From Variovorax sp. (GTDB lineage: Bacteria; Pseudomonadota; Gammaproteobacteria; Burkholderiales; Burkholderiaceae_C): DNA of 61,494 bases. The notes below the pieces were generated by a model that was given only the letters and a program-made list of their open reading frames with translations, did no database searches and was not told where the DNA came from. A program made the translations under genes and the position numbers. The stretch spans positions 1-61,494 of the forward strand of contig JAGIBP010000019.1 of NCBI GenBank assembly GCA_017744285.1, in the 5' to 3' direction. This document shows positions 8,674 through 21,358 of this stretch, piece after piece (position 1 is the stretch's first letter; each line of letters opens with the position of its first letter).

Positions 8674-10339
8674 CGCTGCAGCAACGCTGCCGACCGAACC
8701 TGTTTCAGAGGAGCGCGGGGAGCTCGCGCCGGCTCCTGCCGGGGAGCCTGCCGCGGCCGCGGCCGCCGAAGGCTCGGGTGAAGCGCCGCGCAAGCGTCGG
8801 CCCCGGCGCCGCAAGCCGGCGGACGAAGCGCAGGCCCAGCCTCTGGAGGCGCAGGCCGTCGAAGCCGAAGCGCCTGCGCTGGAGGCGCCCGGGTCGCCGG
8901 TGCGGCCCGAGGTCGAGCCCGTGCCGGCGGCTGATGCGCCCGTGCAGGTCGAGGAGGCAGGAGATGACGAAGAAGACGACGAAGAGCCGGACGAGGACGA
9001 GGACGACCTGGATCGCGCGCGCCGCGCGGCCGAGCGCGAGCAGCGCAATGCGCCGCCGCCGGAGCCCATTCGGTTTGCCGACGTCATCTCGGGCCAGTTC
9101 GACGCCGACGAGGACAGTCCCGAGGTGCCGCCGCTCAAGCGCGTGCTGCTGCCCGAGGCCGATTCGCCGAAGCTGCACAAGGTGCTCGCGCAGGCGGGGC
9201 TCGGCTCGCGCCTCGAAATGGAGCAGCTCATCCTCCAGGGCCGGATCTCGGTGAACAACGAGCCGGCCCATATCGGCCAGCGCATCCAGTTCGGCGACCA
9301 GGTCAAGCTCAACGGCAAGCCGATCCGCTTCCGCATCGCGCCGCCGCCGGCGCGCGTGATCGCCTATCACAAGCCCGTCGGCGAGGTCGTCACGCACGAC
9401 GATCCGCAGAACCGGCCCACCGTCTTTCGCAAGCTGCCGAGGCTGCAGCAAGGCAAGTGGCAGTCGGTCGGCCGGCTGGACCTGAATACCGAAGGGCTGC
9501 TGCTCTTCACGAGCTCCGGCGAACTCGCGAACCGGCTCATGCATCCGCGCTTCGGCCTGGAGCGCGAATATGCCGTGCGGGTGCTCGGCGCGCTCAGCAG
9601 CGAGGAGCGGCAGCGCCTGCTCGACGGCGTGCGGCTCGACGACGGCATGGCCCAGTTCGGCACCATCGAAGAGGGCGGCGGCGAGGGGTCCAACTGCTGG
9701 TACCGCGTCACGATCTCCGAAGGCCGCAACCGCGAGGTGCGCCGCCTGTTCGAGTCGGTCGGGCACGCCGTGAGCCGCCTCATCCGGATCCGCTACGGCG
9801 CCATGGTGCTGCCGCGCGGGCTCAAGCGCGGGGCCTGGATGGAGCTCGACGAGCGCGACATCCGTTCGCTGGTCCAGGCGGCTGGCGGACCGGTCGAGCG
9901 GACCGGCCGCGCGGGCGGTGCCGGAAAGGCCCAGGAGGGCGGCGGACGCAACGGCCGCGGTGGCCGCAAGCGCCGCGGCAATCGCAACGGCAATGGCGAT
10001 GGCGGACCGCGAAGCGACCGCGGCGACCGCGAGGCGCCGATCCCGAATCCGCTGGCGCACGGCCCGGCGGCGCGCTCCGAACGCGGCGCCAAGGGGGCGC
10101 CCCAGGGGCGTCGAAGCCGGGGCGGGCAAGGGCAGGGCAAGGGGCGGCAGGCCGAGGACCGCGCCCAGGGCGGCGGCAACCAGCCCGATCCGATGAAGAC
10201 CTCGCTGGGCTACATCGGTGCCGACAGCTTCTCGCGCCAGCGCAAGGAGCAGCGGCAGGGATCCCGGCGCGGCGGCTCGTCCGGCGGCGGCGGCTTCGGC
10301 GGGCAGGGCGGCGGCGGTGGCCGCCGGCGCGGGCGCTGA
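8654..10339 (+). CDS. rluB: 23S rRNA pseudouridine synthase RluB with long disordered tails
   Basis: A 561-residue protein with a RsuA/RluB-type core. The S4 domain starts near residue 171 ([15 protein letters not shown]) and the catalytic GRLDLNTEG has its Asp near 274. E. coli RluB modifies U2605 of 23S rRNA. The first 170 residues are an Ala/Pro/Glu-rich extension with an acidic run near residues 104-120. The last 150 are a basic Gly/Arg/Asn-rich tail with RGG-like repeats. The tails make it nearly twice the size of the E. coli enzyme. Start ATG 8654 lies inside the scpB 3' end. Confidence 0.9.
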   Translation: MSPNDPDAAATLPTEPVSEERGELAPAPAGEPAAAAAAEGSGEAPRKRRPRRRKPADEAQAQPLEAQAVEAEAPALEAPGSPVRPEVEPVPAADAPVQVEEAGDDEEDDEEPDEDEDDLDRARRAAEREQRNAPPPEPIRFADVISGQFDADEDSPEVPPLKRVLLPEADSPKLHKVLAQAGLGSRLEMEQLILQGRISVNNEPAHIGQRIQFGDQVKLNGKPIRFRIAPPPARVIAYHKPVGEVVTHDDPQNRPTVFRKLPRLQQGKWQSVGRLDLNTEGLLLFTSSGELANRLMHPRFGLEREYAVRVLGALSSEERQRLLDGVRLDDGMAQFGTIEEGGGEGSNCWYRVTISEGRNREVRRLFESVGHAVSRLIRIRYGAMVLPRGLKRGAWMELDERDIRSLVQAAGGPVERTGRAGGAGKAQEGGGRNGRGGRKRRGNRNGNGDGGPRSDRGDREAPIPNPLAHGPAARSERGAKGAPQGRRSRGGQGQGKGRQAEDRAQGGGNQPDPMKTSLGYIGADSFSRQRKEQRQGSRRGGSSGGGGFGGQGGGGGRRRGR

Positions 10340-10364
10340 TATCCAGCCGGCGCCGCGGCGTTTT

Positions 10365-10382
10365 ACCCGCATTTTTGCGGGT
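10365..10382. terminator. Hairpin after rluB
   Basis: A perfect 7-bp stem, ACCCGCA with TGCGGGT, encloses a TTTT loop 25 bases after the rluB stop. No T run follows on the plus strand, so termination may be incomplete; a T run precedes it. Confidence 0.45.
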
Positions 10383-10400
10383 TGCCCCTGTCGCGCCGGT

Positions 10401-10406
10401 TAAAAT
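10401..10406 (+). promoter_or_regulatory. Candidate -10 element for ndk
   Basis: TAAAAT lies 84 bases before the ndk start, just after the rluB hairpin. No clear -35 is found at normal spacing. It is the only AT-rich hexamer in this 150-base gap. Confidence 0.35.
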
Positions 10407-10489
10407 CAAAGGCTTTGTCAAGGGCCGCAATCCCGTGTTGCGGCACTGATGGAACGCATTCAACTCCAAGCACTCAGGAAACTACTTCA

Positions 10490-10915
10490 ATGGCCATCGA
10501 ACGCACCCTCTCCATCATCAAGCCCGACGCCGTCGCCAAGAACGTCATCGGCAAGATCGTTTCCCGCTTCGAGGCCGCCGGCCTGAAGATCGTGGCCGCC
10601 AAGCTGGTGCAGCTCTCGCGCGCCGAAGCGGAGCAGTTCTACGCCGTCCACAAGGAGCGTCCCTTCTTCAAGGACCTGGTCGAATTCATGATCTCGGGCC
10701 CGGTCTTCGTGCAAGTGCTCGAAGGCGAAGACGCCATCGCCAAGAACCGCGACCTGATGGGCGCCACCGACCCGAAGAAGGCCGCCGCCGGCACCATCCG
10801 CGCCGACTTCGCCGACAGCATCGACGCGAATGCCGTCCACGGTTCGGACGCACCCGAAACCGCTCGCGCGGAAGTCGCCTTCTTCTTCGCTGGCCTCAAC
10901 GTCTACGCTCGCTGA
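10490..10915 (+). CDS. ndk: Nucleoside diphosphate kinase
   Basis: A 141-residue cytosolic enzyme that moves the gamma-phosphate of ATP to nucleoside diphosphates through a phosphohistidine. The catalytic His117 sits in NAVHGSD, and the N terminus [10 protein letters not shown] is diagnostic. The length is exactly that of the bacterial family. ATG 10490 was chosen; the open frame upstream has no similarity. It is the first gene of a block in which rlmN follows after 19 bases. Confidence 0.97.
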   Translation: MAIERTLSIIKPDAVAKNVIGKIVSRFEAAGLKIVAAKLVQLSRAEAEQFYAVHKERPFFKDLVEFMISGPVFVQVLEGEDAIAKNRDLMGATDPKKAAAGTIRADFADSIDANAVHGSDAPETARAEVAFFFAGLNVYAR

Positions 10916-10934
10916 GGTCCGGGCTCCCGACGCA

Positions 10935-12092
<1,158 letters not shown>

Positions 12093-12096
12093 CCCG

Positions 12097-12933
12097 ATGA
12101 GCAAGGCTTTCCCGACTGCGCGCGAACCCGCGCTGCGAGCGCTTTTCGCCCTCGCCGCGGCCTTCCTGCTGGCCTCTTGCGCAACGAAGGACGGCGGCGC
12201 GCCGAGCACGGTGGGCAGCACCAATGCCTCTGCCATCGTGACCGAGTCGGACGAGAGCAATGCCCGCAAGCGCGCCAAGCTTCGCGTGGAGCTCGCGATC
12301 GGCTACTTCCAGCAGGGCCAGACGACTGTTGCGCTTGACGAGATCAAGCAGGCGGTGGCGGCGGATCCGACCTTCGCCGATGCGTACAACCTGCGCGGCC
12401 TGGTCTACATGCGCCTTGACGACGCCGCCGGCGCCGAGGACAGCTTCCGCCGCGCGCTGGCACTGAATCCCCGCGAGCCGAACGTGCTCCACAACTATGG
12501 CTGGCTGCTGTGCCAGCAGAACCGCTTTGCCGACGCGCAGCAGCAGTTCACCGCGGCCCTGTCGATCAGCAGCTACACCGATCGTGCCAAGACGCTCATG
12601 ACGCAGGGTGTCTGCCAGCTCAAGGCGGGCCAGCGCGCCGAAGCCGAGCGCAGCCTCACGCAGGCCTACGAGCTCGACGCGAGCAACCCGGTGATCGGCT
12701 ACAACCTCGCCTCCCTGCTCGCGCAGCGTGAGGAGTGGTCGCGCGCGCAGTTCTACATCCGGCGGGTCAACAACGGCCAGTCGGCCAGTCCCGAAACCCT
12801 TTGGCTGGGCATCAAGATCGAGCGCCAGCTGAACAACCGTGAGGCGGTGACGCAGCTGGGGGGCCAGCTGCAGCGCCGCTTCCCCCAGTCGCGGGAGGCG
12901 CTGGCCTTCGAGCGCGGAAATTTCAATGATTGA
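12097..12933 (+). CDS. pilF: Type IV pilus biogenesis lipoprotein PilF/PilW
   Basis: A 278-residue outer-membrane lipoprotein with tetratricopeptide repeats. PilF/PilW is the pilotin that helps the secretin PilQ assemble. The lipobox LLASC puts the lipidated Cys at residue 28. TPR-like helices run from about residue 60 onward (YFQQGQTTVALDEI, AYNLRGLVYMRL, VLHNYGWLLCQ). Placement between rlmN and rodZ/ispG is the classical proteobacterial context for this gene. It overlaps rodZ by 8 bases. Confidence 0.9.
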   Translation: MSKAFPTAREPALRALFALAAAFLLASCATKDGGAPSTVGSTNASAIVTESDESNARKRAKLRVELAIGYFQQGQTTVALDEIKQAVAADPTFADAYNLRGLVYMRLDDAAGAEDSFRRALALNPREPNVLHNYGWLLCQQNRFADAQQQFTAALSISSYTDRAKTLMTQGVCQLKAGQRAEAERSLTQAYELDASNPVIGYNLASLLAQREEWSRAQFYIRRVNNGQSASPETLWLGIKIERQLNNREAVTQLGGQLQRRFPQSREALAFERGNFND

Positions 12934-13825
12934 GCGGGCAAGCGAATTCGGGGCATCGGCAGCGGTGCCCCTGGTGGGTGGCGACAGTGCGAACATGAGC
13001 GCCGGCGACATGTTGCGCGAGGCCAGGGAGGCGCATGGCCTGCACATCGACGTGGTGGCGGCCGCCCTCAAGGTGTCGCCGCAGAAGCTGATGGCGCTGG
13101 AGTCCGACGACATCGAGGCCCTGCCCGACCCGGTGTTCGCCCGCGCCCTGGCGGCGAGCCTCTGCCGTGCCCTGCGGATCGACCCGGCCCCGGTCCTGGC
13201 CAAGCTGCCGGGCGCCCAGCGCCCGGGACTGGCGGAAGCCGACCAGACCCTCGGCAAGACGCTGCGTTCGGCGTCCCCGCGCGCCGGGGTCGGGGCGGGC
13301 GGCCGGCCCTCGCGGCCGCTCGTGGTCGTGGTCGTGCTGCTCTTGCTCGGCGCCGCGGTGCTGTTCTGGCTGCCCCAGTCGCTGTTCGACCAGGTGGGCG
13401 AGTCGATTTCGCGCATGACGCATCACGACGCATCCGGCGACCAGGCCGCCACTAAGCCCGAGGCGGCGCCTGCCGGTGCCCCGGCGGAGGCGGTCGCGCC
13501 CGCGGCCGCGCCGGAACCCGCGCCGGTCGCCGCCGCCCCCGAGCCGGCGCCGGAGGCCGCCGCGCCCGCCGCCGCCCCTCCCAGCGACCTCATCGTTTTC
13601 ACGGCGCGCGACGACACCTGGATTTCCGTCACCGAGGCCGGCGGCAAGCAGTTGCTGCATCGCACGGTCAAGGCGGGCGAGACCGTCGGCCTCAACGGCA
13701 CGCTGCCGCTGGTTGTCGTCGTCGGCCGCGCGGCGGGCGTGGAAGTGCAGGTTCGCGGCAAGCCTTTCGATCTGGCGCCGCTCACCCGTTCGGGCGGTGT
13801 GGCACGCTTCGACGTCAAACCCTGA
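12926..13825 (+). CDS. rodZ: Cytoskeletal protein RodZ
   Basis: A 299-residue bitopic inner-membrane protein that links MreB to the cell wall machinery. An N-terminal helix-turn-helix domain spans about residues 28-95 ([11 protein letters not shown] then SPQKLMALE). One membrane segment lies near 131-150 ([17 protein letters not shown]). A Pro/Ala-rich periplasmic linker spans about 175-220, and a DUF4115 domain closes the protein. The start overlaps the end of pilF. Its position before ispG is conserved in gamma- and betaproteobacteria. Confidence 0.9.
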   Translation: MIERASEFGASAAVPLVGGDSANMSAGDMLREAREAHGLHIDVVAAALKVSPQKLMALESDDIEALPDPVFARALAASLCRALRIDPAPVLAKLPGAQRPGLAEADQTLGKTLRSASPRAGVGAGGRPSRPLVVVVVLLLLGAAVLFWLPQSLFDQVGESISRMTHHDASGDQAATKPEAAPAGAPAEAVAPAAAPEPAPVAAAPEPAPEAAAPAAAPPSDLIVFTARDDTWISVTEAGGKQLLHRTVKAGETVGLNGTLPLVVVVGRAAGVEVQVRGKPFDLAPLTRSGGVARFDVKP

Positions 13826-13835
13826 GCGACGCAAC

Positions 13836-15128
<1,293 letters not shown>

Positions 15129-15139
15129 CCCCTCCATCC

Positions 15140-16492
15140 ATGGCTGAAAAACTCAATGCCGTCAAAGGCATGAACGACATCTTGCCGCCCGAATCGGCGC
15201 GCTGGGAATGGCTCGAAGCCACCGTGCGCGACGTGATGGCGCGCTTTGCCTATCGCAACGTCCGCACGCCCATCCTCGAGCACACGGCGCTCTTCGTGCG
15301 CGGCATCGGCGAGGTGACCGACATCGTCGAGAAGGAGATGTATTCCTTCCACGACCGCTCGGACAAGTACGGCGACAACGACCACCTGACGCTGCGGCCC
15401 GAAAACACCGCCGGCCTGGTGCGCGCCGTGGTCGAGCACAACATGCTCTACGACGGTGGCAAGCGCCTCTGGTACATCGGCCCGATGTTCCGGCGCGAGA
15501 AGCCGCAGCGCGGGCGCTTCCGCCAGTTCCACCAGATCGGCGCCGAGGCGCTGGGCTTCGCCGGCCCCGACGTCGACGCCGAACTGATCCTGCTGGCCCA
15601 CGCGCTCTGGAAGGCGATCGGCCTGACCGACGTGCGCCTGGAGCTCAACAGCCTGGGCCAGCCGGCCGAGCGCGCGCAGCACCGAGCGCAGCTGATCGCG
15701 CACTTCGAGCGCCATGCCGACCAGCTCGACGAGGACGCGAAGCGCCGCCTGCACAGCAATCCGCTGCGCATCCTCGATACCAAGAATCCGGCCATGAAGG
15801 ACATCGTCGAGTCGGCGCCCAGGCTGATCGACTTCCTCGGCGCCGAGTCGCTCGCGCACTTCGAAGGCCTGAAGGCCATCCTCGACGCCAACGGCATCGC
15901 CTACACGATCAATCCGCGGCTGGTGCGCGGGCTCGACTACTACAACCTCAGCGTGTTCGAGTTCGTGACCGACCGCCTGGGCTCGCAGGGCACCGTGTGC
16001 GCCGGCGGCCGCTATGACGACCTGATCGCGCAGATCGGCGGCAAGCCGGCGCCCGCGGTGGGTTGGGCCATCGGCGTCGAGCGGGTGCTCGAGCTGGTGA
16101 AGGAGCAGGGCACGGCGATCCCGCTGCCGGTGCCCGACGTCTACGCCGTCGTGCCCGATGCCGCCGCCATGCCGGTGGCGCTGCGCACGCTGCAGCAGCT
16201 GCGCGACGCCGGCGTGCGCGCGCAGATGCACGCAGCCACCGTGGACGGCCTGGGCAGCTTCAAGTCGCAGTTCAAGAAGGCCGACGCGAGCGGGGCGAGT
16301 TACGCCCTGATCTTCGGAGGCGATGAACTCGCCCGCGGCGAGGTCATGGTGAAGGCGCTGCGCGACGGCACCGGCGCGCAGACGGCCCGTCCGCTGGCCG
16401 ACGTGGCCGCCTGGGCTGCCACCCTACAATCCCCGGCTCCCAAGGAAACGGCGGGTCGCGAGCCGGCGTCCGCGGGCTCTTCAACCAACTGA
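15140..16492 (+). CDS. hisS: Histidyl-tRNA synthetase
   Basis: A 450-residue class II synthetase that charges tRNA-His. It starts with the family N terminus [13 protein letters not shown]. Motif 2 is visible as [15 protein letters not shown], and histidine-specific residues as VRGLDYYN, with an anticodon-binding domain after about residue 340. A 20-residue polar tail extends beyond the usual end. A paralogue-like hisZ lies downstream. It belongs to the ispG-hisS-yfgM-bamB-der block. Confidence 0.96.
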   Translation: MAEKLNAVKGMNDILPPESARWEWLEATVRDVMARFAYRNVRTPILEHTALFVRGIGEVTDIVEKEMYSFHDRSDKYGDNDHLTLRPENTAGLVRAVVEHNMLYDGGKRLWYIGPMFRREKPQRGRFRQFHQIGAEALGFAGPDVDAELILLAHALWKAIGLTDVRLELNSLGQPAERAQHRAQLIAHFERHADQLDEDAKRRLHSNPLRILDTKNPAMKDIVESAPRLIDFLGAESLAHFEGLKAILDANGIAYTINPRLVRGLDYYNLSVFEFVTDRLGSQGTVCAGGRYDDLIAQIGGKPAPAVGWAIGVERVLELVKEQGTAIPLPVPDVYAVVPDAAAMPVALRTLQQLRDAGVRAQMHAATVDGLGSFKSQFKKADASGASYALIFGGDELARGEVMVKALRDGTGAQTARPLADVAAWAATLQSPAPKETAGREPASAGSSTN

Positions 16493-16498
16493 CAGCGC

Positions 16499-17191
16499 AT
16501 GGCCACCCATCTCGATCTCGAAGAACAGGAACAGCTCGACCAGCTCAAGCATTTCTGGAACACCTACGGCACCCTGATCACCTGGGTCGTGCTCCTCGTG
16601 GCCGGCGCCTTCGTGGCCTGGAACGGCTGGCAATACCTGCAGCGCAACAAGGCGGCGCAGGCCTCGGCGCTTTACGACGAGGTCGAGCGCAGCGCGCAGG
16701 CGGGCGATGCCGCGCGCATCGAGCGCGCGCTGGCCGACATGAAGGCCAAGTTCGCCGGCACCACCTACGCCCAGCAGGCCGGCTTGCTCGCGGCACGCAC
16801 GCTCTATGACAAGGGCAATGTCGACGCTGCCCGCGCCGCGCTCGCCTGGGTGGCCGACAACGCGGTCGACCCCGGCTACCGCATGGTCGCCAAGCTCCGG
16901 CTCGCCGCCGTGCTGCTGGAGGCCAAGTCTTACGACGAAGCGCTCAAGCAGCTCTCGGGCGAGGTCCCCAAGGAATTCGAGGCGCTGGTGGCCGATCGCA
17001 AGGGCGACATCTACCTGGCGCAGGGCAAGCGCGACGAAGCCAAGGCCGAGTACCAGAAGGCCTGGACCGCCTTCGAGCCGCGCTCGGACTACCGCCGTCT
17101 CGTCGAAATCAAGCTCAACGCCGTCGGCGTCGACACGAAGAGCCTGGCGCCGCAGACCGGCGCCGCATCTCCCGCCAAGAACACACCATGA
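16499..17191 (+). CDS. yfgM: Ancillary SecYEG translocon subunit YfgM-like
   Basis: A 230-residue membrane-anchored TPR protein. The N terminus THLDLEEQEQLDQLKHFW and a single membrane segment near residues 22-44 match YfgM. In E. coli YfgM sits near SecYEG with PpiD and hands exported proteins to periplasmic chaperones. Helical repeats fill the periplasmic part. It lies 6 bases after hisS and overlaps bamB by an ATGA, the conserved order hisS-yfgM-bamB-der. Confidence 0.9.
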   Translation: MATHLDLEEQEQLDQLKHFWNTYGTLITWVVLLVAGAFVAWNGWQYLQRNKAAQASALYDEVERSAQAGDAARIERALADMKAKFAGTTYAQQAGLLAARTLYDKGNVDAARAALAWVADNAVDPGYRMVAKLRLAAVLLEAKSYDEALKQLSGEVPKEFEALVADRKGDIYLAQGKRDEAKAEYQKAWTAFEPRSDYRRLVEIKLNAVGVDTKSLAPQTGAASPAKNTP

Positions 17192-18336
17192 ATTTCAAGC
17201 GCACCCTGACTTCGGCGCCCCTGCTGCTGCGCACCGGAGCCGCCATGGTCCTGATCGCCGCGCTGGCGGCCTGTTCCGGCACGGCGCGGCCCAAGCCCGC
17301 GGAACTGCCGGCCAACGTGGCCCTGATGGGCGTGAAGCAGGCCTGGGCCCTGAAGATCCCCGCGGTCAATTTCCCGCTATCCACCAATGTCAGTGGCGAC
17401 ATGGTGACGGTCGCCTCGAGCGACGGCACCGTGGCCGTGATCGACGCCCGCGCGGGCCAGGAAGTCTGGCGCGCCAACGTGGGTGCACCGCTGTCGGCGG
17501 GCGTCGGCAGCGACGGCACGCTGGTGGCCGTCGTCACGACCAACAGCGAATTGGTCGCGCTGCAGGGCGGCAAGGTGCTCTGGAAGCAGCGGCTGACCGC
17601 ACAGTCCTACACGCCGCCGCTGGTCGCGGGCCGCCGCGTCTTCGTGCAGGCCGCCGACCGGACCACGAGCGCCTGGGACGGCCAGAGCGGCCGGCGCCTG
17701 TGGGCGCAGCAGCGCAGCGCCGAGAACCTCGTGCTCAAGCGGCCCGGCGTGATGCTGGCGGTGGGCGACACGCTCGTGATCGGCGTGGGCGGCCGGCTGG
17801 TGGGCATCAACCCCGCCAATGGCACCTCGCGCTGGGAAGCCCCGATCGCCGCGCCGCGCGGCACGAACGACGTGGAGCGCCTGGTCGACCTGACCGGCAG
17901 CGTGAGCCGCGTGGGCGACAGCGTCTGCGCACGCGCCTATTCCGCCACCGTCGGCTGCGTGGACACCGCGCGCGGCGCGCTCGTCTGGAGCAAGCCCGCG
18001 GCTGGCGCGGATGGCGTCGGCGGCGACGACCGCTTCGTCTACGGGACCGAGGAGAACGGCGCCGTGGTGGCCTGGCGCCGCGCCGATGGCGAACGTGCCT
18101 GGCAGCAGCCGGACATGTTCAAGTACCGCATCCTGACGGCGCCGCTCGCCGTCGGCCGCTCGCTGGTCATCGGCGATGCCGCCGGCTTCGTGCACTTCCT
18201 GTCGCGCGACGATGGCGCGCCGATGAACCGCATCACGCCGGATGGGTCGCCCATCACGGTCACGCCGGTGATTTCCGGCAATACGGTCGTGGTCGTCACC
18301 CGCAATGGCGGCGTGTTCGGCTATCGGCCTGAATGA
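17188..18336 (+). CDS. bamB: Outer membrane assembly lipoprotein BamB
   Basis: A 382-residue outer-membrane lipoprotein of the BAM complex folding as an eight-bladed beta-propeller. The lipobox ALAAC places the lipidated Cys at residue 29. PQQ-like blade repeats are visible, such as GTVAVIDARAGQEVWRANVG and VYGTEENGAVVAWRRADG. The start overlaps the yfgM stop (ATGA). The der gene follows after 21 bases. Confidence 0.94.
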   Translation: MNFKRTLTSAPLLLRTGAAMVLIAALAACSGTARPKPAELPANVALMGVKQAWALKIPAVNFPLSTNVSGDMVTVASSDGTVAVIDARAGQEVWRANVGAPLSAGVGSDGTLVAVVTTNSELVALQGGKVLWKQRLTAQSYTPPLVAGRRVFVQAADRTTSAWDGQSGRRLWAQQRSAENLVLKRPGVMLAVGDTLVIGVGGRLVGINPANGTSRWEAPIAAPRGTNDVERLVDLTGSVSRVGDSVCARAYSATVGCVDTARGALVWSKPAAGADGVGGDDRFVYGTEENGAVVAWRRADGERAWQQPDMFKYRILTAPLAVGRSLVIGDAAGFVHFLSRDDGAPMNRITPDGSPITVTPVISGNTVVVVTRNGGVFGYRPE

Positions 18337-18357
18337 TTCGATGAGAGGGCGCCTTCC

Positions 18358-19698
18358 ATGAAGCCGGTCATCGCACTGGTCGGGCGTCCCAACGTCGGCA
18401 AGTCGACCCTGTTCAATCGCCTGACGCAGACGCGCGACGCCATCGTCGCCGATTTCGCGGGCCTGACCCGCGACCGCCACTACGGCAACGGTCGCCTGGG
18501 CAAGCACGAGTTCATCGTGATCGACACCGGCGGCTTCGAGCCGGACGCGGGCAGCGGCATCTTCAAGGAGATGGCCAAGCAGACGCGGCAGGCGGTGGCC
18601 GAGGCCGACGTGGTCATCTTCGTCGTGGACGCGCGCGAGGGCTTGTCGGCCCAGGACCATGACATCGCCAACGAGCTGCGGCGCCTCGGCAAGCCATGCC
18701 TGCTCGTCGCCAACAAGGCCGAGGGGATGCATGACAGCGCGAAGCTCGTCGACTTCTACGAGCTCGGCTTCGGCGAGGTGCACGGCATCTCCGCGGCGCA
18801 CGGCCAGGGCATCCGCGGACTGGTCGAGCTGGCGCTCGAGCCGCTCGCGCTCCCCGAGCCGGGCGACGACGAGGAAGACGATGTCAACAAGCCGGTCAAG
18901 CTCGCGGTCGCGGGCCGGCCGAACGTCGGCAAGTCGACGCTGATCAATACCTGGCTCGGCGAAGAGCGCCTGGTCGCCTTCGACATGCCCGGCACGACGC
19001 GCGACGCGATCATGGTGCCCTTCGAGCGCAACGGACAGCGCTTCGAGCTCATCGACACCGCGGGCCTGCGCCGCAAGGGCAAGGTCTTCGAGGCGATCGA
19101 GAAGTTCTCGGTCGTGAAGACGCTGCAGGCCATCGAGTCGGCCAACGTCGTGCTCCTCCTGCTCGACGCCACCCAGGGCGTGACGGACCAGGACGCGCAC
19201 ATCGCGGGCTACATCCTCGAGAGCGGCCGCGCGGTCGTGATCGCGGTCAACAAGTGGGACGCGGTCGACAGCTACCAGCGCGAACAGCTCCAGCGCCAGA
19301 TCGAGATGCGACTGCCGTTCCTCAAGTTCGCGGCGCTGCATTTCATCTCGGCGGCCAAGCGGCAGGGGCTGGGCCCGTTGTGGCAATCGATCGTGCAGGC
19401 GCACAAGTCGGCGACGCGCAAGATGTCGACGCCGGTGCTCACGCGGCTGCTGCTCGAGGCGGTCCAGTTCCAGTCGCCCAAGCGGTCGGGGATGTTCCGC
19501 CCCAAGATGCGGTACGCGCACCAGGGCGGCATGAACCCGCCGGTGATCGTGATCCACGGCAACTCGCTGGAACACGTCACCGACGCGTACAAGCGCTTCC
19601 TCGAAGGCCGATTCCGCAAGGAATTCGACCTCGTCGGCACGCCCTTGCGGATCGAGTTCAAGACCTCGCACAATCCGTACGCGGACAAGGACGCCTGA
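18358..19698 (+). CDS. der: Ribosome-assembly GTPase Der (EngA)
   Basis: A 446-residue protein with two tandem GTPase domains and a KH-like C-terminal domain, needed for maturation of the 50S subunit. Two Walker A motifs GRPNVGKST are visible, at residues 8-16 and near 184-193. Each is followed by DTGG/DTAG and NKAE/NKWD guanine-specificity motifs. The last gene of the hisS block, it is followed by a 143-base gap that leads into hfq. Confidence 0.97.
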   Translation: MKPVIALVGRPNVGKSTLFNRLTQTRDAIVADFAGLTRDRHYGNGRLGKHEFIVIDTGGFEPDAGSGIFKEMAKQTRQAVAEADVVIFVVDAREGLSAQDHDIANELRRLGKPCLLVANKAEGMHDSAKLVDFYELGFGEVHGISAAHGQGIRGLVELALEPLALPEPGDDEEDDVNKPVKLAVAGRPNVGKSTLINTWLGEERLVAFDMPGTTRDAIMVPFERNGQRFELIDTAGLRRKGKVFEAIEKFSVVKTLQAIESANVVLLLLDATQGVTDQDAHIAGYILESGRAVVIAVNKWDAVDSYQREQLQRQIEMRLPFLKFAALHFISAAKRQGLGPLWQSIVQAHKSATRKMSTPVLTRLLLEAVQFQSPKRSGMFRPKMRYAHQGGMNPPVIVIHGNSLEHVTDAYKRFLEGRFRKEFDLVGTPLRIEFKTSHNPYADKDA

Positions 19699-19841
19699 GC
19701 CGAATGACGTCCGGGCGCCGCTGAGTGCCGATCTGCCAGAGGCTTTGTTTTTCGAAGGCTTTTGGACCTTTTTTGCTGCGGCGCAGAATCGCTGTGTTAA
19801 GGTGATCGGTTCAACAACAACTCTTGAACACGGAGAATATC

Positions 19842-20087
19842 GTGAGCAATAAAGGGCAACTTCTGCAAGACCCGTTTCTGAATACCCTGCGTCGCGAGCA
19901 CGTGCCGGTTTCGATCTACCTGGTCAACGGCATCAAGCTGCAAGGGCAGATCGAGTCCTTCGACCAGTACGTCGTGTTGCTGCGCAACACGGTGACGCAG
20001 ATGGTCTACAAGCATGCCATTTCCACCATCGTCCCGGGACGGGCGGTCAACTTCTCGGCCACCGAGAACGACGACACTGCCGCCTGA
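19842..20087 (+). CDS. hfq: RNA chaperone Hfq
   Basis: An 81-residue Sm-like protein that forms hexamers and pairs small RNAs with mRNAs. The Sm1 region [14 protein letters not shown] and the Sm2 motif YKHAIST are intact. GTG 19842 was chosen because it has GGAG 8 bases upstream and gives the usual [13 protein letters not shown] terminus; a TTG 18 bases earlier is in frame but unlikely. The gap to der (19699-19841) is T-rich and probably holds an hfq promoter, but I see no convincing -35/-10 pair. hflX follows. Confidence 0.97.
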   Translation: MSNKGQLLQDPFLNTLRREHVPVSIYLVNGIKLQGQIESFDQYVVLLRNTVTQMVYKHAISTIVPGRAVNFSATENDDTAA

Positions 20088-20143
20088 ACGGCACGAGGGC
20101 GCGGTGGGCCACCCGCCGCGCTTTTCTTCCTACCTGATACCGA

Positions 20144-21316
20144 TTGTCTGAGCCAATTCCCCGCAAGGAAGGCGCCGTCGTTCTTGTCGGCGTGGACTTT
20201 GGTCTGCCCCATTTCGACAGCGAACTCGAGGAACTCGGCCTGCTCGCGCAAACCGCGGGGCTCGACCCCGTGGCGCGGCTCGTGTGCAAGCGAAAGGCGC
20301 CCGATGCGGCGCTCTTCGTGGGCAGCGGCAAGGCCGACGAGATTCGCGAACTCGCCGAACTGCACCGTGCCAGCGAGGTCGTATTCGACCAGGCGCTGAG
20401 CCCGGCCCAGCAGCGCAACCTGGAGCGCCACCTGGGCGTCGCGGTCTACGACCGTACCTTCCTCATTCTCGAGATCTTCGCCCAGCGCGCACGTTCGCAC
20501 GAAGGCAAGCTGCAGGTCGAGCTCGCCCGGCTGCAATACCTGAGCACCCGGCTGGTGCGCCGCTGGTCCCACCTGGAGCGCCAGCGCGGCGGCATCGGCA
20601 CGCGCGGCGGCCCCGGCGAAACGCAGATCGAACTGGACCGCCGGATGATCGGCGAGGCCATCAAGCGAACGCGCGAGCGCCTCGCGAAGGTGCAGCGCCA
20701 GCGCGGCACCCAGCGGCGCCAGCGCGAGCGGCGCGACACCTTCAACATCTCGCTGGTCGGCTACACGAACGCGGGGAAGTCGTCGCTCTTCAACGCCATG
20801 GTCAAGGCGCGGGCCTATGCGGCCGACCAGCTCTTTGCCACGCTGGACACGACCACGCGCCATCTCTACCTCGGCGACGCGCACCGCAAGGTCTCGCTGT
20901 CGGACACGGTGGGCTTCATCCGCGAGTTGCCGCACGGCCTGGTCGACGCCTTCAAGGCCACGCTGCAGGAAGCGGTCGATGCGGACCTGCTGCTGCATGT
21001 GGTCGATGCCTCCAACCCGCATCATCCCGAGCAGATGGCCGAGGTGCAGGCGGTGCTCAAGGACATCGGCGCGGACACCGTGCCGCAGATCCTGGTGTTC
21101 AACAAGCTCGACGCCATCGAGAGCACCCGCCAGCCCCTCCAGCTGCGCGACGAGGTCGACGTCGACGGCGTCCAGGTTCCTCGGCTCTTCGTGAGCGCGC
21201 GTTCGGGCGAGGGCATCCCGGCGCTGCGCGCGGAACTTGCGCTGCGCGCCCGCGCAACGAGCGACGACGGGATGACCCCAGAGGCCGGCACCGAATTGCA
21301 CGATGCCGCCAGTTGA
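20144..21316 (+). CDS. hflX: GTPase HflX
   Basis: A 390-residue ribosome-binding GTPase that splits stalled or stressed 70S ribosomes. The N-terminal HflX domain includes RGGPGETQIELDRR just before the GTPase domain. The G1 motif GYTNAGKSS lies near residues 205-213, DTVGFIR and NKLD follow. The only good start is TTG at 20144, 56 bases after hfq; no strong ribosome-binding site is visible. Gene order hfq-hflX-hflK-hflC is as in E. coli. Confidence 0.94.
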   Translation: MSEPIPRKEGAVVLVGVDFGLPHFDSELEELGLLAQTAGLDPVARLVCKRKAPDAALFVGSGKADEIRELAELHRASEVVFDQALSPAQQRNLERHLGVAVYDRTFLILEIFAQRARSHEGKLQVELARLQYLSTRLVRRWSHLERQRGGIGTRGGPGETQIELDRRMIGEAIKRTRERLAKVQRQRGTQRRQRERRDTFNISLVGYTNAGKSSLFNAMVKARAYAADQLFATLDTTTRHLYLGDAHRKVSLSDTVGFIRELPHGLVDAFKATLQEAVDADLLLHVVDASNPHHPEQMAEVQAVLKDIGADTVPQILVFNKLDAIESTRQPLQLRDEVDVDGVQVPRLFVSARSGEGIPALRAELALRARATSDDGMTPEAGTELHDAAS

Positions 21317-21358
21317 ATTGGGCACAATCAGCTTCACTGACTCAAGAACACAACCCGA

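Noticed and set aside
10365..10382. Hairpin before ndk as a riboswitch
   Set aside because: Only a 7-bp stem and a T loop; no conserved aptamer-like structure around it.
17377..19671. Open frame of 764 codons on the minus strand opposite bamB and der
   Set aside because: Shadow of two well-supported genes; no plausible start signal or motif.
19699..19841. Small RNA gene between der and hfq
   Set aside because: The gap is T-rich but lacks a promoter-terminator pair, so I can only call it the hfq upstream region.
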